Positions 1 to 7,489 of a stretch of 34,151 nucleotides of DNA are shown piece after piece. The position numbers and the translations under genes were made by a program. This stretch comes from Myxococcales bacterium. Lineage in GTDB: Bacteria; Myxococcota_A; Polyangia; Polyangiales; Polyangiaceae. Where the stretch lies: contig JANXVA010000708.1 of NCBI GenBank assembly GCA_025351875.1, positions 1-34,151 of the forward strand, written 5' to 3'. Positions within the stretch are counted from its first letter, which is position 1. The number at the start of each line of letters is the position of its first letter. The notes under the pieces were generated by a model, which had not been told where the DNA came from, made no database searches, and saw nothing but the letters and a program-made list of their open reading frames with translations.

Positions 1-330
1 CTCGGTGGCGTGCCGTACCTCATCGACCTCTCGGCCAAGAGCACATGGCAGCTTCAGGGAAGCTACGGCAGCGGCGTTCGCGATGTCGGTCTGTCGGCCG
101 ACGGCGCGACCGCGCAGCTGAGGTTGCGCCTGCCCGCGAACGTCCATGACGGCGGCTTCTACAGCCGCGAGGGCCTCTGCTCGTCGACGACCGGTACGTG
201 CGGCGTATCGCTCACCGCAACGTACGAAGCGACCGTCCCGTTCGCGATGGTTCCGCCGCCGCCGCCGGCGTACGAGCCGCCGCCGGTCCCCCCGGTCGAC
301 GAGTGCCCCGGCGGCCACGACTGCTACTAG
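1..330 (+). CDS. 3' end of an unidentified probable exported protein
   Basis: The reading frame is open from the first base of the window and stops with TAG at 328-330, so about 109 C-terminal residues are visible and the start lies upstream. The visible part is a Gly/Ser/Thr/Ala-rich, beta-looking stretch with a Cys pair around the phrase LCSSTTGTCG. A proline-rich segment (VPPPPPAYEPPPVPPV) follows, and the chain ends ECPGGHDCY. Paired cysteines and a proline-rich tail suggest an extracytoplasmic protein, but I recognise no family. It converges on the NAD-kinase-like gene, with 51 bases between the two stops and no clear terminator hairpin. Confidence 0.7.
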   Translation, partial: LGGVPYLIDLSAKSTWQLQGSYGSGVRDVGLSADGATAQLRLRLPANVHDGGFYSREGLCSSTTGTCGVSLTATYEATVPFAMVPPPPPAYEPPPVPPVDECPGGHDCY

Positions 331-381
331 CCGCAAGCGACGCTCCGTCGAGCCCGCGCGCGCAGAGGCTGCGCGGACCGC

Positions 382-1302
382 TCACGCCGCGCTTCGCACC
401 AGACGAAGGCGCTCCGTCGCGACGCCCAGCGTGGCGCAGAGGCCCCATCGAAAGTCGATCGCGTCGTCCTCGATACCGTCGCCGAAGAGCGTTCCACCGT
501 CGTTCATCTCCGACACCACGGCGAGCTCGTCCTCGATCGTGACCTCGCCCTCCGTGATCGTCGTTGCGGTCGAGATGCTCGGAAATGCCTCGCGTACGAA
601 GAACGCGAGCCGTGGATCGGTGGGGCGCGGAAGCTTCGACGCATCACCGTGCTTGCCGAGGGCGATCGAACGCGCCCATCCCGTTGCGCCGGTGCCGGTG
701 GCGACGACGACCCCCGAAGACGAATGGCGCTCCTCCTCGCCGCGCCAGCGCACGCGGTAGCGCGCCGACTGGTGCGTGCGGTGCCCGAGGTAGATCTCGT
801 TCGCCGCGAGCAGCCTCTGGCCGTCATCGACGCGCGCCTCGACCATCGTGCGCTCCTCGACGACGACGCGGTTCTCCGCGACGGCGGCGAGCAAGCGCGC
901 GGCCTCACTCGCGCGATGTGGCACGAGGACGCCGTCGTTGCGCTCGGGATCGGGATTGATGCCGACGACGAGCTGCCCCGTGAGGTACTTCGCCGCGTTC
1001 GCGACGAGCCCGTCCTGGCCTACGCACGTGACGATGTCCTCAGGCTCGAAGACGAACCGGTTCAGATCGGCACGGGTGATGTGGCTCCGACGCCACTTCA
1101 TCGGCACGGCGCGAGAGATTTCGCCCAGGACCTCCTCGAAGCGGCGGTGCCGGCGCTCGACGTCCGTGATGTCCTGCCCGCGCGTCTCCAGGAAGAAGCG
1201 CGCCTGCTCGCGCGTGCCATGACGCGCGAGCAACGCCTCGTAATCGGTCGCGCGCGTCACGACGACGACGCGCGGAGGCGCGCCTCCCTGTGACCGCGCC
1301 AT
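382..1302 (-). CDS. NAD-kinase-like protein (NAD(+)/NADH kinase superfamily)
   Basis: A 306-residue protein whose ATG at 1302 shares one base with the TGA of the SPFH gene (TGATG), so it is probably translationally coupled. NAD kinases phosphorylate NAD to NADP in the cytosol. The family hallmarks can be followed: a GGDGT-like site read here as VGQDGL (residues 94-99, Asp97 kept), a following GIN, the NE motif in AANEIYLG (Asn168-Glu169), the ATGTGATGW loop (about 201-209, equivalent to the TPTGSTAY loop) and a C-terminal FGDGIEDD (273-280). The first motif is non-canonical (GQ instead of GG, and L instead of T), so activity or substrate may differ from housekeeping NadK. The NrtR-like regulator upstream supports an NAD-related role. 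It is last in a three-gene operon. Confidence 0.75.
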   Translation of the reverse strand: MARSQGGAPPRVVVVTRATDYEALLARHGTREQARFFLETRGQDITDVERRHRRFEEVLGEISRAVPMKWRRSHITRADLNRFVFEPEDIVTCVGQDGLVANAAKYLTGQLVVGINPDPERNDGVLVPHRASEAARLLAAVAENRVVVEERTMVEARVDDGQRLLAANEIYLGHRTHQSARYRVRWRGEEERHSSSGVVVATGTGATGWARSIALGKHGDASKLPRPTDPRLAFFVREAFPSISTATTITEGEVTIEDELAVVSEMNDGGTLFGDGIEDDAIDFRWGLCATLGVATERLRLVRSAA

Positions 1303-2324
1303 CAGCTCTTGCTCTCGAGCCGCTTGGTGTCCGCCTCGATGAGCTGCTGGATCATCGGTCCGAGCGCGCCCTCGCCGATGTTGAGGTGATCGATCGAGCG
1401 CAGCTTCCCGGCGAGCTCCTGCGCGGCCATTCCCAGCATGACGTTGGTGGGGAGGTTCTGGAACGTCGCTATCCGGTCGCGCTCCACGTCGACCTTCGCG
1501 CCCTCGACCATGCGAATACCCTCCGCCTTGGCTTCGCCTTCGATGTGCGCACGCGCCGCGGCGGCTTCGACGGCGATGCGCTCGGCCTGGGCCTTCTCGG
1601 TCGCCTCCTGGCGCGTGTTCGCGCCCTTCTGCGAGATGAGCTGCTCTTCGCGCTTCGCGAGCTCGATCTGGTTCTTGAGGGCGTTCTCCTGAATGGCGCG
1701 CTCCTTGTCGACGGCCATGGCGCGACGCGAGAACGCCGCCTCGTCGGACACCTGCTGGATGTGCTCGCGGGTCGGCGCCTCGAGTGCCTTCTCGAGCTCC
1801 GGTGTGGGCGCGACGGATGAGACACGAACGCTGACGATCTCGATCCCCATGTCGTGGATGCTCGCATCGTCGCGCAGCGCGGCCTCGACGGCCTCGCGGA
1901 TGCGCGCGTGTCCCTCGGCGAGGATGGTTCGCACGGGGGTGGTCGCGATGTACGTCCACGCGTGCTGGTGGGACATCTGCGCGAGGAGCAGCGCGATCTT
2001 CTCGAGCGGCTGCTTGGTGTGCGAGCCGCTCACGAGATCGATCGTGAAGTCGACACGCTGCGAGACGATGCGGGGATCGACGACGCGATAGGTGACGACG
2101 CCCTGCACGGCGACGTCCTGATAGTCGGACGAGCGGCCGTGCACGATGAGCGAGACCTCGCGATCGTCGACGGGCACCTCGGCGACGCTCGACGACATGG
2201 GCAGGAACCAGAAGGAGAGGCCGCGGCCGCTCCGAACGAGCTGGTCGCCCTTGTAGTGCAGGACGTGGGAGCTGGTATCCGCGCGCAAGTGTCTCAAGAA
2301 GATGACGCGTGTGACGTCAGCCAT
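1302..2324 (-). CDS. SPFH/band-7 domain protein
   Basis: A 340-residue protein, MADVTRVIFLRHLRAD at the start, with GGAG seven bases before the ATG. The N-terminal half (about 20-180) reads as an SPFH/band-7 domain: FWFLPMSSSVAEVPVDDRE, then a VQGVVTYRV strand, then a region ending MGIEIVSVRVSSVAPTPEL. The second half is a long charged helix (about 185-290, rich in Ala/Glu/Lys/Arg) that should form the stomatin/flotillin-type coiled coil. There is no convincing N-terminal membrane helix, so it may act as a soluble or peripheral scaffold. SPFH proteins generally oligomerise on membranes and organise partner proteins. The partner is probably the NAD-kinase-like protein whose start codon overlaps this stop. 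Confidence 0.85.
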   Translation of the reverse strand: MADVTRVIFLRHLRADTSSHVLHYKGDQLVRSGRGLSFWFLPMSSSVAEVPVDDREVSLIVHGRSSDYQDVAVQGVVTYRVVDPRIVSQRVDFTIDLVSGSHTKQPLEKIALLLAQMSHQHAWTYIATTPVRTILAEGHARIREAVEAALRDDASIHDMGIEIVSVRVSSVAPTPELEKALEAPTREHIQQVSDEAAFSRRAMAVDKERAIQENALKNQIELAKREEQLISQKGANTRQEATEKAQAERIAVEAAAARAHIEGEAKAEGIRMVEGAKVDVERDRIATFQNLPTNVMLGMAAQELAGKLRSIDHLNIGEGALGPMIQQLIEADTKRLESKS

Positions 2325-2359
2325 GGTGCTTCTCCGAACTGTGAGGATGTTGTGAGACT

Positions 2360-3133
2360 TCAGACGGCAGAGCGCTTGACGAATCGATAGAGCTCGGCGG
2401 GGCGATGATCGACCTCGCGCTCCATCTCGCCGGTGGCCTCGAGCTGCCCCGACGCGAGCATGCGACGACGGAACGAGTCCTTGTTGAGCGGGCGACCCAG
2501 CACGGTCTCGTGGACGCGCTGGAGATCGAGGAGCGTGAACGTGTCGCCGAGGAGCTGGAATCCGATGGGGGTGTAGTCGAGCTTTCCGCGAATGCGCTTC
2601 ACCGCCATCCCGAGGATCTCGGCGTGGTCGAACGCGAGCTCGGCGACGCTGCGCGCCTCTCCCACGTGGACCTCGACGGGACCTCCGGTCTCGCCTTCCC
2701 ACGGCACGGCGATGCGAGCCACGGTCAGCGCGGAGCGGGAGGGCGCCGCCGCCTCGAAGCGCCCGCGATCGACGAGCGCGAAGAAGCTGACGGTGATGAC
2801 TCGCATGCGTGGGTCGCGGTGCGGATCGCCAAACGTGTAGAGCTGCTCGAGGAACAGGTTCGTGAGCCTTCCTTTGGCGGCGAGCACACGGCGCGCCGCT
2901 GCTTCGAGCGGCTCGTCGATGGCGACGAAGCCTCCAGGCAACGACCACTTCCCCTTGAAGGGGTGGTCGGGCCGCTGCAGCAGAAGAGTGAAGAGCGCAC
3001 CATCGACGACGGAGAGGAGCGCGACGTCCACCGACACCGACGGTCGCTCGAATGCCCCGGGATCGTAGGCGTCGAGAAAGGCCTTCTCGGAGACCACCGA
3101 GGCGTCTCTACTCTCACTCTTGCGCCGTTTCAT
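2360..3133 (-). CDS. NrtR-like Nudix/winged-helix transcriptional regulator
   Basis: A 257-residue protein with an N-terminal Nudix fold (about 30-170) and a C-terminal winged helix (about 185-255, ending RPAELYRFVKRS). The phrase HPFKGKWSLPGGFVAIDEPL is typical of the family. In the Nudix box, however, the REUxEExGU core reads RRVLAAKG, so the metal-binding glutamates are lost. That is the pattern of NrtR regulators, which bind ADP-ribose or related NAD metabolites rather than hydrolyse them and repress NAD genes. It is first of the operon with the SPFH and NAD-kinase-like genes (35-base gap), and those are its likely targets along with itself. The start lacks a good Shine-Dalgarno sequence, so the message may be leaderless or the true start slightly different. 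A plain Nudix hydrolase is less likely. Confidence 0.8.
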   Translation of the reverse strand: MKRRKSESRDASVVSEKAFLDAYDPGAFERPSVSVDVALLSVVDGALFTLLLQRPDHPFKGKWSLPGGFVAIDEPLEAAARRVLAAKGRLTNLFLEQLYTFGDPHRDPRMRVITVSFFALVDRGRFEAAAPSRSALTVARIAVPWEGETGGPVEVHVGEARSVAELAFDHAEILGMAVKRIRGKLDYTPIGFQLLGDTFTLLDLQRVHETVLGRPLNKDSFRRRMLASGQLEATGEMEREVDHRPAELYRFVKRSAV

Positions 3134-3160
3134 TGGTTATCTACATAATACATATATGCC
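3134..3160 (-). promoter_or_regulatory. AT-rich promoter/operator candidate upstream of the NrtR-like gene
   Basis: The bases immediately before the regulator's ATG form an AT-rich island that stands out in this GC-rich window. On the plus strand it holds a direct repeat TACATA at 3142-3147 and 3149-3154 and a perfect 8-base palindrome CATATATG at 3151-3158. It lies between the divergent regulator and kinase genes. Position and composition fit a promoter or an autoregulatory operator. I do not recognise a published NrtR consensus in it. Confidence 0.4.
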
Positions 3161-3268
3161 CGGCGCATCGAAGTGACAAGGGCCGGCCGGCGGATTCCCG
3201 CGCGCTGATACGGTTCCACGGGTGCGTCCCTTGCGTTGCGCTGCACGGACGGTGGGGGATCGCGACCC

Positions 3269-4714
3269 GTGAGCACCCTCGAGGTGGGCCGCTCGCTGGG
3301 GGGCTATCGCATCCTGGAGCGTCTTCGCGCCGGCGGGATGGGGATCCTCTATCTCGCGCAGCGCGCGGGGGCGACCGAGTTCTCGAGGCGCGTGGCGATC
3401 AAGGTGATCCACGATCACCTCGCCCAGAACAGCCGCTTCGCCCGGATGTTCATCGACGAGGCGAAGGTCTCGGCGCACATCGACCATCCCAACGTGGTCC
3501 GCGTCGAGGAGTTCGGACAAGCCGACGGGCGGTACTACCTCGTCATGGAGTACGTGCACGGAGTCTCGCTCGCGCAAGCGCTCGGTGTCCTCCACGCCAG
3601 CGGCCGCGTGCCGATCGAGCTTGCAGTGGCGATGGCCGTGGGGGTCGCAGGCGGGCTCCACGGTGCCCACGAAGCGACGGACGAGATGGGTGTGCCGCTC
3701 GGCATCGTCCATCGCGACGTCAGCCCACACAACGTGCTCGTCTCGTACACCGGCGCGGTCCGTCTCATCGACTTCGGCATCGCGAAGACGCGTCAGGTCG
3801 GCGGACAGACGCGGACCGGATCGCTGCGCGGCAAGCTCGCGTACATGCCGCCGGAGCAAGCACGCTCGGCGCGGACCGTCGATCGGCGCGCCGACCTCTA
3901 CGGACTCGGGCTCGTTCTCTGGGAGATGCTCACGACCCGTCGCGCCTTCGATGCCCCGACCGAGCTCGCGCTCTTCGACCAGATCCGAAATCCGAAGATC
4001 GTGCCGCCGAGCGCGCTGGCGCCGTCAGTGCCGAAAGCGCTGGATGACGTCGTGATGCGCATGCTGGCGCTGGATCCCGAGGCCCGACCGCAGACGGGAC
4101 TGGAGCTGCAGCGCGCGCTCCTCGAGGCGCTCCCCGCGGCTGCTCGCGTGCTGCCCTCGGACATCGGCGCCCTCATGCTGAAGGTCCGCGCGACCGCGAC
4201 TTCACTCGCGCTGGGCCAAGACGATCCCTCCGGGCTGTATGGCGAGGAGATCCGTCGCACGCTGACCATTCTCGGCAAGGGGATGCACGAGCGCCTCGAG
4301 GAAGACCCCCAGCCTCGTGAGAGCGGGGCGCCACGCAGGCGCGATGGCGCCGGCTCGCTCGCGCTCGCGTCGGTGATCGTCGCCAACGACGCTGGCATCG
4401 TCGTCGAGGACGAGGCGACGTGGAAGATGCCCGCACCGCCGGTGATGAAGCCGTTTTACACGCCCGACGCTCCTCTCCCCGTCGACGCGACGATCGCGGG
4501 TCCGGGTCGCTCGTCGCGGCTTGCGGGCGGGGGAGGGCTCACGTTCGAGAGGAAGGAGCTTCCGGCGCTCGCGATCCTCGTCGTCGTGACGGCCCTCTCT
4601 CTGATCGCGCTCGGCATGCTGATCGGGAATGGGCCTGCTGGAGGCGACGCCCCTGGCGCGCAGCCGAAGCCGAGCGCCGCTGGGGCGGCGCGGGCGGCTC
4701 CTCTCAGGCCGTGA
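3269..4714 (+). CDS. membrane-anchored Hanks-type serine/threonine protein kinase
   Basis: A 481-residue protein from a GTG at 3269, preceded by GGTGGGGG at 3251-3258. An in-frame TTG at 3236 is the alternative start. The N-terminal 280 residues are a eukaryotic-like kinase: a glycine loop (RAGGMG, 21-26), Lys45 in VAIKVI, Glu64, the catalytic loop HRDVSPHN (Asp150, Asn155), DFG (168-170) and a PPE that replaces APE near 195. All residues needed for phosphotransfer are visible. After about residue 285 come a low-similarity juxtamembrane region and one transmembrane helix (about 427-447, LPALAILVVVTALSLIALGM). A short Gly/Ala/Pro-rich tail lies outside, with no PASTA or other sensor domain. 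Myxobacteria carry many such kinases; the substrate is unknown. The gene ends 11 bases inside the convergent monooxygenase-like gene. Confidence 0.92.
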   Translation: MSTLEVGRSLGGYRILERLRAGGMGILYLAQRAGATEFSRRVAIKVIHDHLAQNSRFARMFIDEAKVSAHIDHPNVVRVEEFGQADGRYYLVMEYVHGVSLAQALGVLHASGRVPIELAVAMAVGVAGGLHGAHEATDEMGVPLGIVHRDVSPHNVLVSYTGAVRLIDFGIAKTRQVGGQTRTGSLRGKLAYMPPEQARSARTVDRRADLYGLGLVLWEMLTTRRAFDAPTELALFDQIRNPKIVPPSALAPSVPKALDDVVMRMLALDPEARPQTGLELQRALLEALPAAARVLPSDIGALMLKVRATATSLALGQDDPSGLYGEEIRRTLTILGKGMHERLEEDPQPRESGAPRRRDGAGSLALASVIVANDAGIVVEDEATWKMPAPPVMKPFYTPDAPLPVDATIAGPGRSSRLAGGGGLTFERKELPALAILVVVTALSLIALGMLIGNGPAGGDAPGAQPKPSAAGAARAAPLRP

Positions 4715-5006
4715 CCTTGGAGGCGAGCACGTCGGCCTTTTCGATCTTCGGCGGCTCGGAGAAGAGGTCGCCGGCCTTTGCCATGAGCGCCTTGGCAATC
4801 TCGCCGGTGAGGTGCTTGCCGCGATCGTCGTCGCTCGCGAACGCGTCCACGATGTAGAAGACGTTCGGCTCGGTGCGCAGCGCAAACCAGACCGGCGTGA
4901 ACGCCTCGCCTTGCGCGAGCGGCTGGGCCCCCGCGAGGAACTTGCTGACCTCGTCCTCTTTCCCAGACTTCGCCACGAGCCGAACCACGAGCGCGACCTT
5001 GACCAT
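4704..5006 (-). CDS. antibiotic biosynthesis monooxygenase (ABM) fold protein
   Basis: A 100-residue ferredoxin-like ABM-family protein (MVKVALVVRLVAKSGKEDEV...). The phrases LVAKSGKEDEVSKFL, FALRTEPNVFYIVDAF and HLTGEIAKAL match the small dimeric ABM/YgiN type, which includes quinone or polyketide monooxygenases and heme-degrading relatives. The start is decided by a perfect AGGAGG (plus-strand 5013-5018). It sits six bases before the ATG at 5006 but directly abuts the ATG at 5012, so the shorter form is preferred. It is transcribed divergently from the GlxA-type regulator, which is the usual arrangement for a regulator and its target. The exact substrate cannot be read from the sequence. 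Confidence 0.82.
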   Translation of the reverse strand: MVKVALVVRLVAKSGKEDEVSKFLAGAQPLAQGEAFTPVWFALRTEPNVFYIVDAFASDDDRGKHLTGEIAKALMAKAGDLFSEPPKIEKADVLASKVTA

Positions 5007-5079
5007 GTGCATCCTCCTGTAGGTGTAGAGCGGACCACGCTAAGCGGTCGCGCCGGTCATGGGGAGTGGCGGAATCGAC

Positions 5080-5094
5080 AACGATGGTATCGTT
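5080..5094. promoter_or_regulatory. inverted repeat, candidate operator of the divergent ABM/GlxA pair
   Basis: A perfect 6-3-6 inverted repeat, AACGAT-GGT-ATCGTT, lies between the divergent starts and ends six bases before the regulator's ATG at 5101. A regulator-bound dyad here could control both genes. Symmetry and position are seen directly; function is inferred. AraC-type domains more often bind direct repeats, which weakens the case. Confidence 0.4.
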
Positions 5095-5100
5095 TACGAC

Positions 5101-6051
5101 ATGCGTGTCGCGGTGCTCACTCTCGACGGTGTGTTCGATACGGGGCTTGCGACTCTTTGCGACACCCTCGCGATCGCCAACGCCCTCGCCGGACCAGGGC
5201 GCTCGCCGTTCGCGGTGTCGCGGGTGGGGGTGAGACGCCGCGTGAGGACCGGCCAGGGCCTCATCGTCCCGCTCGATGCGCTCCCGCGGCGCGCGCCCGA
5301 CCTGGTGCTGGTTCCCGCCCTCGCCGCGAAGAGCGCAGCCGGGATCGAGAGCGCGCTCGGACGCTCCGACGTTCGCGACGCGGCGCAGCTGCTCTCGAGC
5401 TGGGCCGCGCGCGGGACGACGGTGGCCGGCGCGTGCACCGCGACGTTCGTCCTCGGCGCGGCGGCGCTGCTCGATGGGCTGCCGGCGACGACGACCTGGT
5501 GGCTGGCCGCGGCCTTCCGCGAGCGGTTCCCGAACGTGAAGCTCGACGAGACGCAGATGCTCATCGAGGCCGGCACGCTGATCACCGCAGGAGCCGCGCT
5601 CGCGCACCTCGATCTCGCGCTCTGGGTGGTCCGTCGGACGAGCCCGTCCCTCGCGCGCACGACGGGCCGCCATCTCGCGTTCGATCAGCGCCCGTCCCAG
5701 GGCGCCTATGCGCTCCCTCATCACGTCGCGCACAGCGACGAGCTCGTCGAGCGCTTCGAGCTCTGGGCAAAGCGGAACCTCGCGAGCGGCTCGCTCGCCG
5801 ATGGGGCGCGCGCGCTCGGCGCCAGTCAGCGCACGCTCGAGCGTCGTGTCCACCACGCGCTCGGAAAGTCTCCGCTCGCCTTCCTCCAGGACCTCCGCGT
5901 CTCGCACGCCATCCACGAGCTCGAGACGACCGACCGTGGCCTCGACGAGATCGCGTCGCGCGTCGGGTACCAGGCGGGCGCCACGCTCCGCACCTTGCTG
6001 CGCAAGCGCACGGGGCTGGGCGTTCGTGAGCTCCGCGCGCGCGGGGCGTGA
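5101..6051 (+). CDS. GlxA-family transcriptional regulator (DJ-1/PfpI-like domain plus AraC HTH)
   Basis: A 316-residue protein. The N-terminal domain (1-190) is DJ-1/PfpI-like: MRVAVLTLDGVFDTGLATL, the cysteine elbow VAGACTATFVLGAAALLDG, then PATTTWWLAAAFRERFPNV. This is the ligand-sensing, non-catalytic half typical of GlxA regulators. The C-terminal 100 residues hold the double helix-turn-helix of AraC proteins (SLADGARALGASQRTLERRV, then GLDEIASRVGYQAGATLRTL). The ATG at 5101 gives the usual family length. An upstream in-frame ATG at 5059 would add 14 residues unlike the family and would place the inverted repeat inside the gene. It probably controls the divergent ABM gene in response to a small molecule. 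No Shine-Dalgarno sequence is obvious. Confidence 0.9.
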   Translation: MRVAVLTLDGVFDTGLATLCDTLAIANALAGPGRSPFAVSRVGVRRRVRTGQGLIVPLDALPRRAPDLVLVPALAAKSAAGIESALGRSDVRDAAQLLSSWAARGTTVAGACTATFVLGAAALLDGLPATTTWWLAAAFRERFPNVKLDETQMLIEAGTLITAGAALAHLDLALWVVRRTSPSLARTTGRHLAFDQRPSQGAYALPHHVAHSDELVERFELWAKRNLASGSLADGARALGASQRTLERRVHHALGKSPLAFLQDLRVSHAIHELETTDRGLDEIASRVGYQAGATLRTLLRKRTGLGVRELRARGA

Positions 6052-6213
6052 CGGCAGGCCACCTCCCGGAGCGTCAGCGCTCCTGGCGGTCCGGCGACGC
6101 GGGTGTCGCGGCGCGCGAGACACCGCTGTCCCAGGACCGAGACACACGCGGGTGCGAGAACGCCGATCGCGCGCTCTTGCCGTGCGGTCTGCCCCTTGCA
6201 ACCCGTCCGTTCG

Positions 6214-7425
6214 ATGAAGCCCGCCCCCTCCCGGTTCGTGACCGCGATCGCGTTCGCCTGCACGATGGCCTTCGGCTGCGCGGTGGCGCCCGAGGAGACC
6301 GTCGCCATGGACGAGGCGAACCTCTGGACCGCGAGCGGCGTGCGATGGCCGGCGCAGGACGCGGGCGGTCACACGTTCATCATCGTCTGCTTCGAGACGC
6401 CGGGCTTCGCCAAGGAGAAGCGCGAGACCATGGCGAACATTCGCGGCTCGTGGGGGCACGCGGCCAAGGTCATCTTCCTCGGCGGCGGCGACTGCGGCGA
6501 CTACGGGACCAAGAAGACGGGTTTCCCGGCCGCCGACGTCCGCGTGCGCATCGCCGACGAGAGACCGCGCGCGGAGAAATTCGGCGCGGCGCTCCGCGGC
6601 GTCCACGGTGGCGTGACGCTCAACTACTTCGGCAAGAACTGCATCGACAAGGACGGCACGACGACGCTCTGCCGCCGCTACTACGACGTCCACGAGTTCG
6701 GTCACGTCCTCGGCTTCCTGCATGAGCAGGATCGCGCGGACGCGCCGCTCTGCGCCGACGGGTCCGACCAGAAGACCGGGACGACGGTGACCGGGATGGT
6801 CCTGAACGCCTACGACCCGGGCTCGATCATGAACTACTGCAACTACGCCTTCGGTCATCCGGTGCTCAGCGCACGGGATGTCGAGGGCGTACGGAAGGCC
6901 TACGGGCACGAGGACCACCCCGGCGGGCTGCAAGGAGGGGAGGAGCCGGTCTCGGCGTCGCCTCCGAGCGGGTCGAGCGGGCCGAGCGGGTCGAGCGGGT
7001 CGAGCGGGTCGAGCGGGCCGAGCGGGCCGAGCGGGTCGGGGGCGACCAGCGCTGCGCCGAGCGTTGCGCTCGTGCGGAGCTACTCACCGTCGCGCGGGCA
7101 CTGGACGTCGGCGGACGCGCCGCCTGCCGGGTTCGCGGAGGAGCAGCGCGTGTACATCGGCGCGAGCGGCCCGGTGGCACTCTACGCGTGCCGGGTCGGC
7201 GAGCACGCCATGCCGTCCCTCGACGCGAAGTGTGAGGGCCAGGAGGGCCTGGGCCTTCTCGGCTACCTCGAGAGCGTGCGTACCGCGTCGAACGTCGCGA
7301 TCTACAGGTGCAGTGTCGGCGCCGGCGTCGATCACTTCTTCTCGACCGATGCCGGCTGCGAGGGACAGAACCGCGAGAACGGCGGCGCGCCGCTCGGGTT
7401 CGTGGGGCTCGGTCCGGGGCGGTAG
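6214..7425 (+). CDS. secreted M12A/astacin-like zinc metalloprotease with C-terminal repeat domain
   Basis: A 403-residue exported protein. Residues 1-22 form a signal peptide ending CTMAFGC, probably with lipidation at Cys22, although the lipobox is not classical. The catalytic domain (about 35-230) carries the metzincin zinc site HEFGHVLGFLH (His160, Glu161, His164, His170) and a Met-turn SIMNY (204-208), so it looks active. A Gly/Ser/Pro linker (about 250-275) encoded by 9-base repeats leads to a C-terminal domain. That domain holds two similar Cys-containing repeats (VALYACRVGEHAMPSLDAKC and AIYRCSVGAGVDHFFSTDAG), resembling the DUF5648-type surface domain. ATG 6214 is chosen because it begins the signal peptide; the open frame extends further upstream without one. 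Likely role: extracellular or surface proteolysis. Confidence 0.85.
   Translation: MKPAPSRFVTAIAFACTMAFGCAVAPEETVAMDEANLWTASGVRWPAQDAGGHTFIIVCFETPGFAKEKRETMANIRGSWGHAAKVIFLGGGDCGDYGTKKTGFPAADVRVRIADERPRAEKFGAALRGVHGGVTLNYFGKNCIDKDGTTTLCRRYYDVHEFGHVLGFLHEQDRADAPLCADGSDQKTGTTVTGMVLNAYDPGSIMNYCNYAFGHPVLSARDVEGVRKAYGHEDHPGGLQGGEEPVSASPPSGSSGPSGSSGSSGSSGPSGPSGSGATSAAPSVALVRSYSPSRGHWTSADAPPAGFAEEQRVYIGASGPVALYACRVGEHAMPSLDAKCEGQEGLGLLGYLESVRTASNVAIYRCSVGAGVDHFFSTDAGCEGQNRENGGAPLGFVGLGPGR
6966..7037 (+). repeat. eight tandem 9-base units encoding a Gly/Ser/Pro linker
   Basis: Eight consecutive units of GAGCGGGTC or GAGCGGGCC run without interruption and encode alternating Gly-Ser-Ser and Gly-Pro-Ser in the protease linker. 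Such near-identical repeats can gain or lose units by slippage without breaking the frame. Confidence 0.9.
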
Positions 7426-7436
7426 CGGGTCGGCCG

Positions 7437-7464
7437 CCTCGCAGGTGCGGCAGGTCGTGCGAGG
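7437..7464 (+). terminator. stem-loop after the metalloprotease gene
   Basis: CCTCGCA (7437-7443) pairs perfectly with TGCGAGG (7458-7464) across a 14-base loop, 11 bases after the protease stop. There is no T-run, so it would be at best a weak intrinsic or Rho-assisted terminator. The structure is seen; the function is a guess. Confidence 0.25.
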
Positions 7465-7489
7465 ATGGCCTCCTTCTCCGGAGGCACGG

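Noticed and set aside
382-1959. Long minus-strand frame extending upstream of the NAD-kinase-like start
   Set aside because: The upstream part is the shadow of the SPFH gene in another frame; the ATG at 1302 sits at the SPFH stop and gives a normal family length.
2360-3133. Call as an active Nudix hydrolase
   Set aside because: The glutamates of the Nudix box are replaced (RRVLAAKG) and a winged helix is fused, which indicates a regulator.
4456-6933. 825-codon minus-strand open frame
   Set aside because: It is Arg/Ala/Gly-rich shadow coding opposite the ABM, GlxA and protease genes, a normal by-product of the GC bias.
6966-7037. Short tandem repeats that could suggest a CRISPR array
   Set aside because: Units are nine bases, contiguous without spacers, and in frame within a coding linker.
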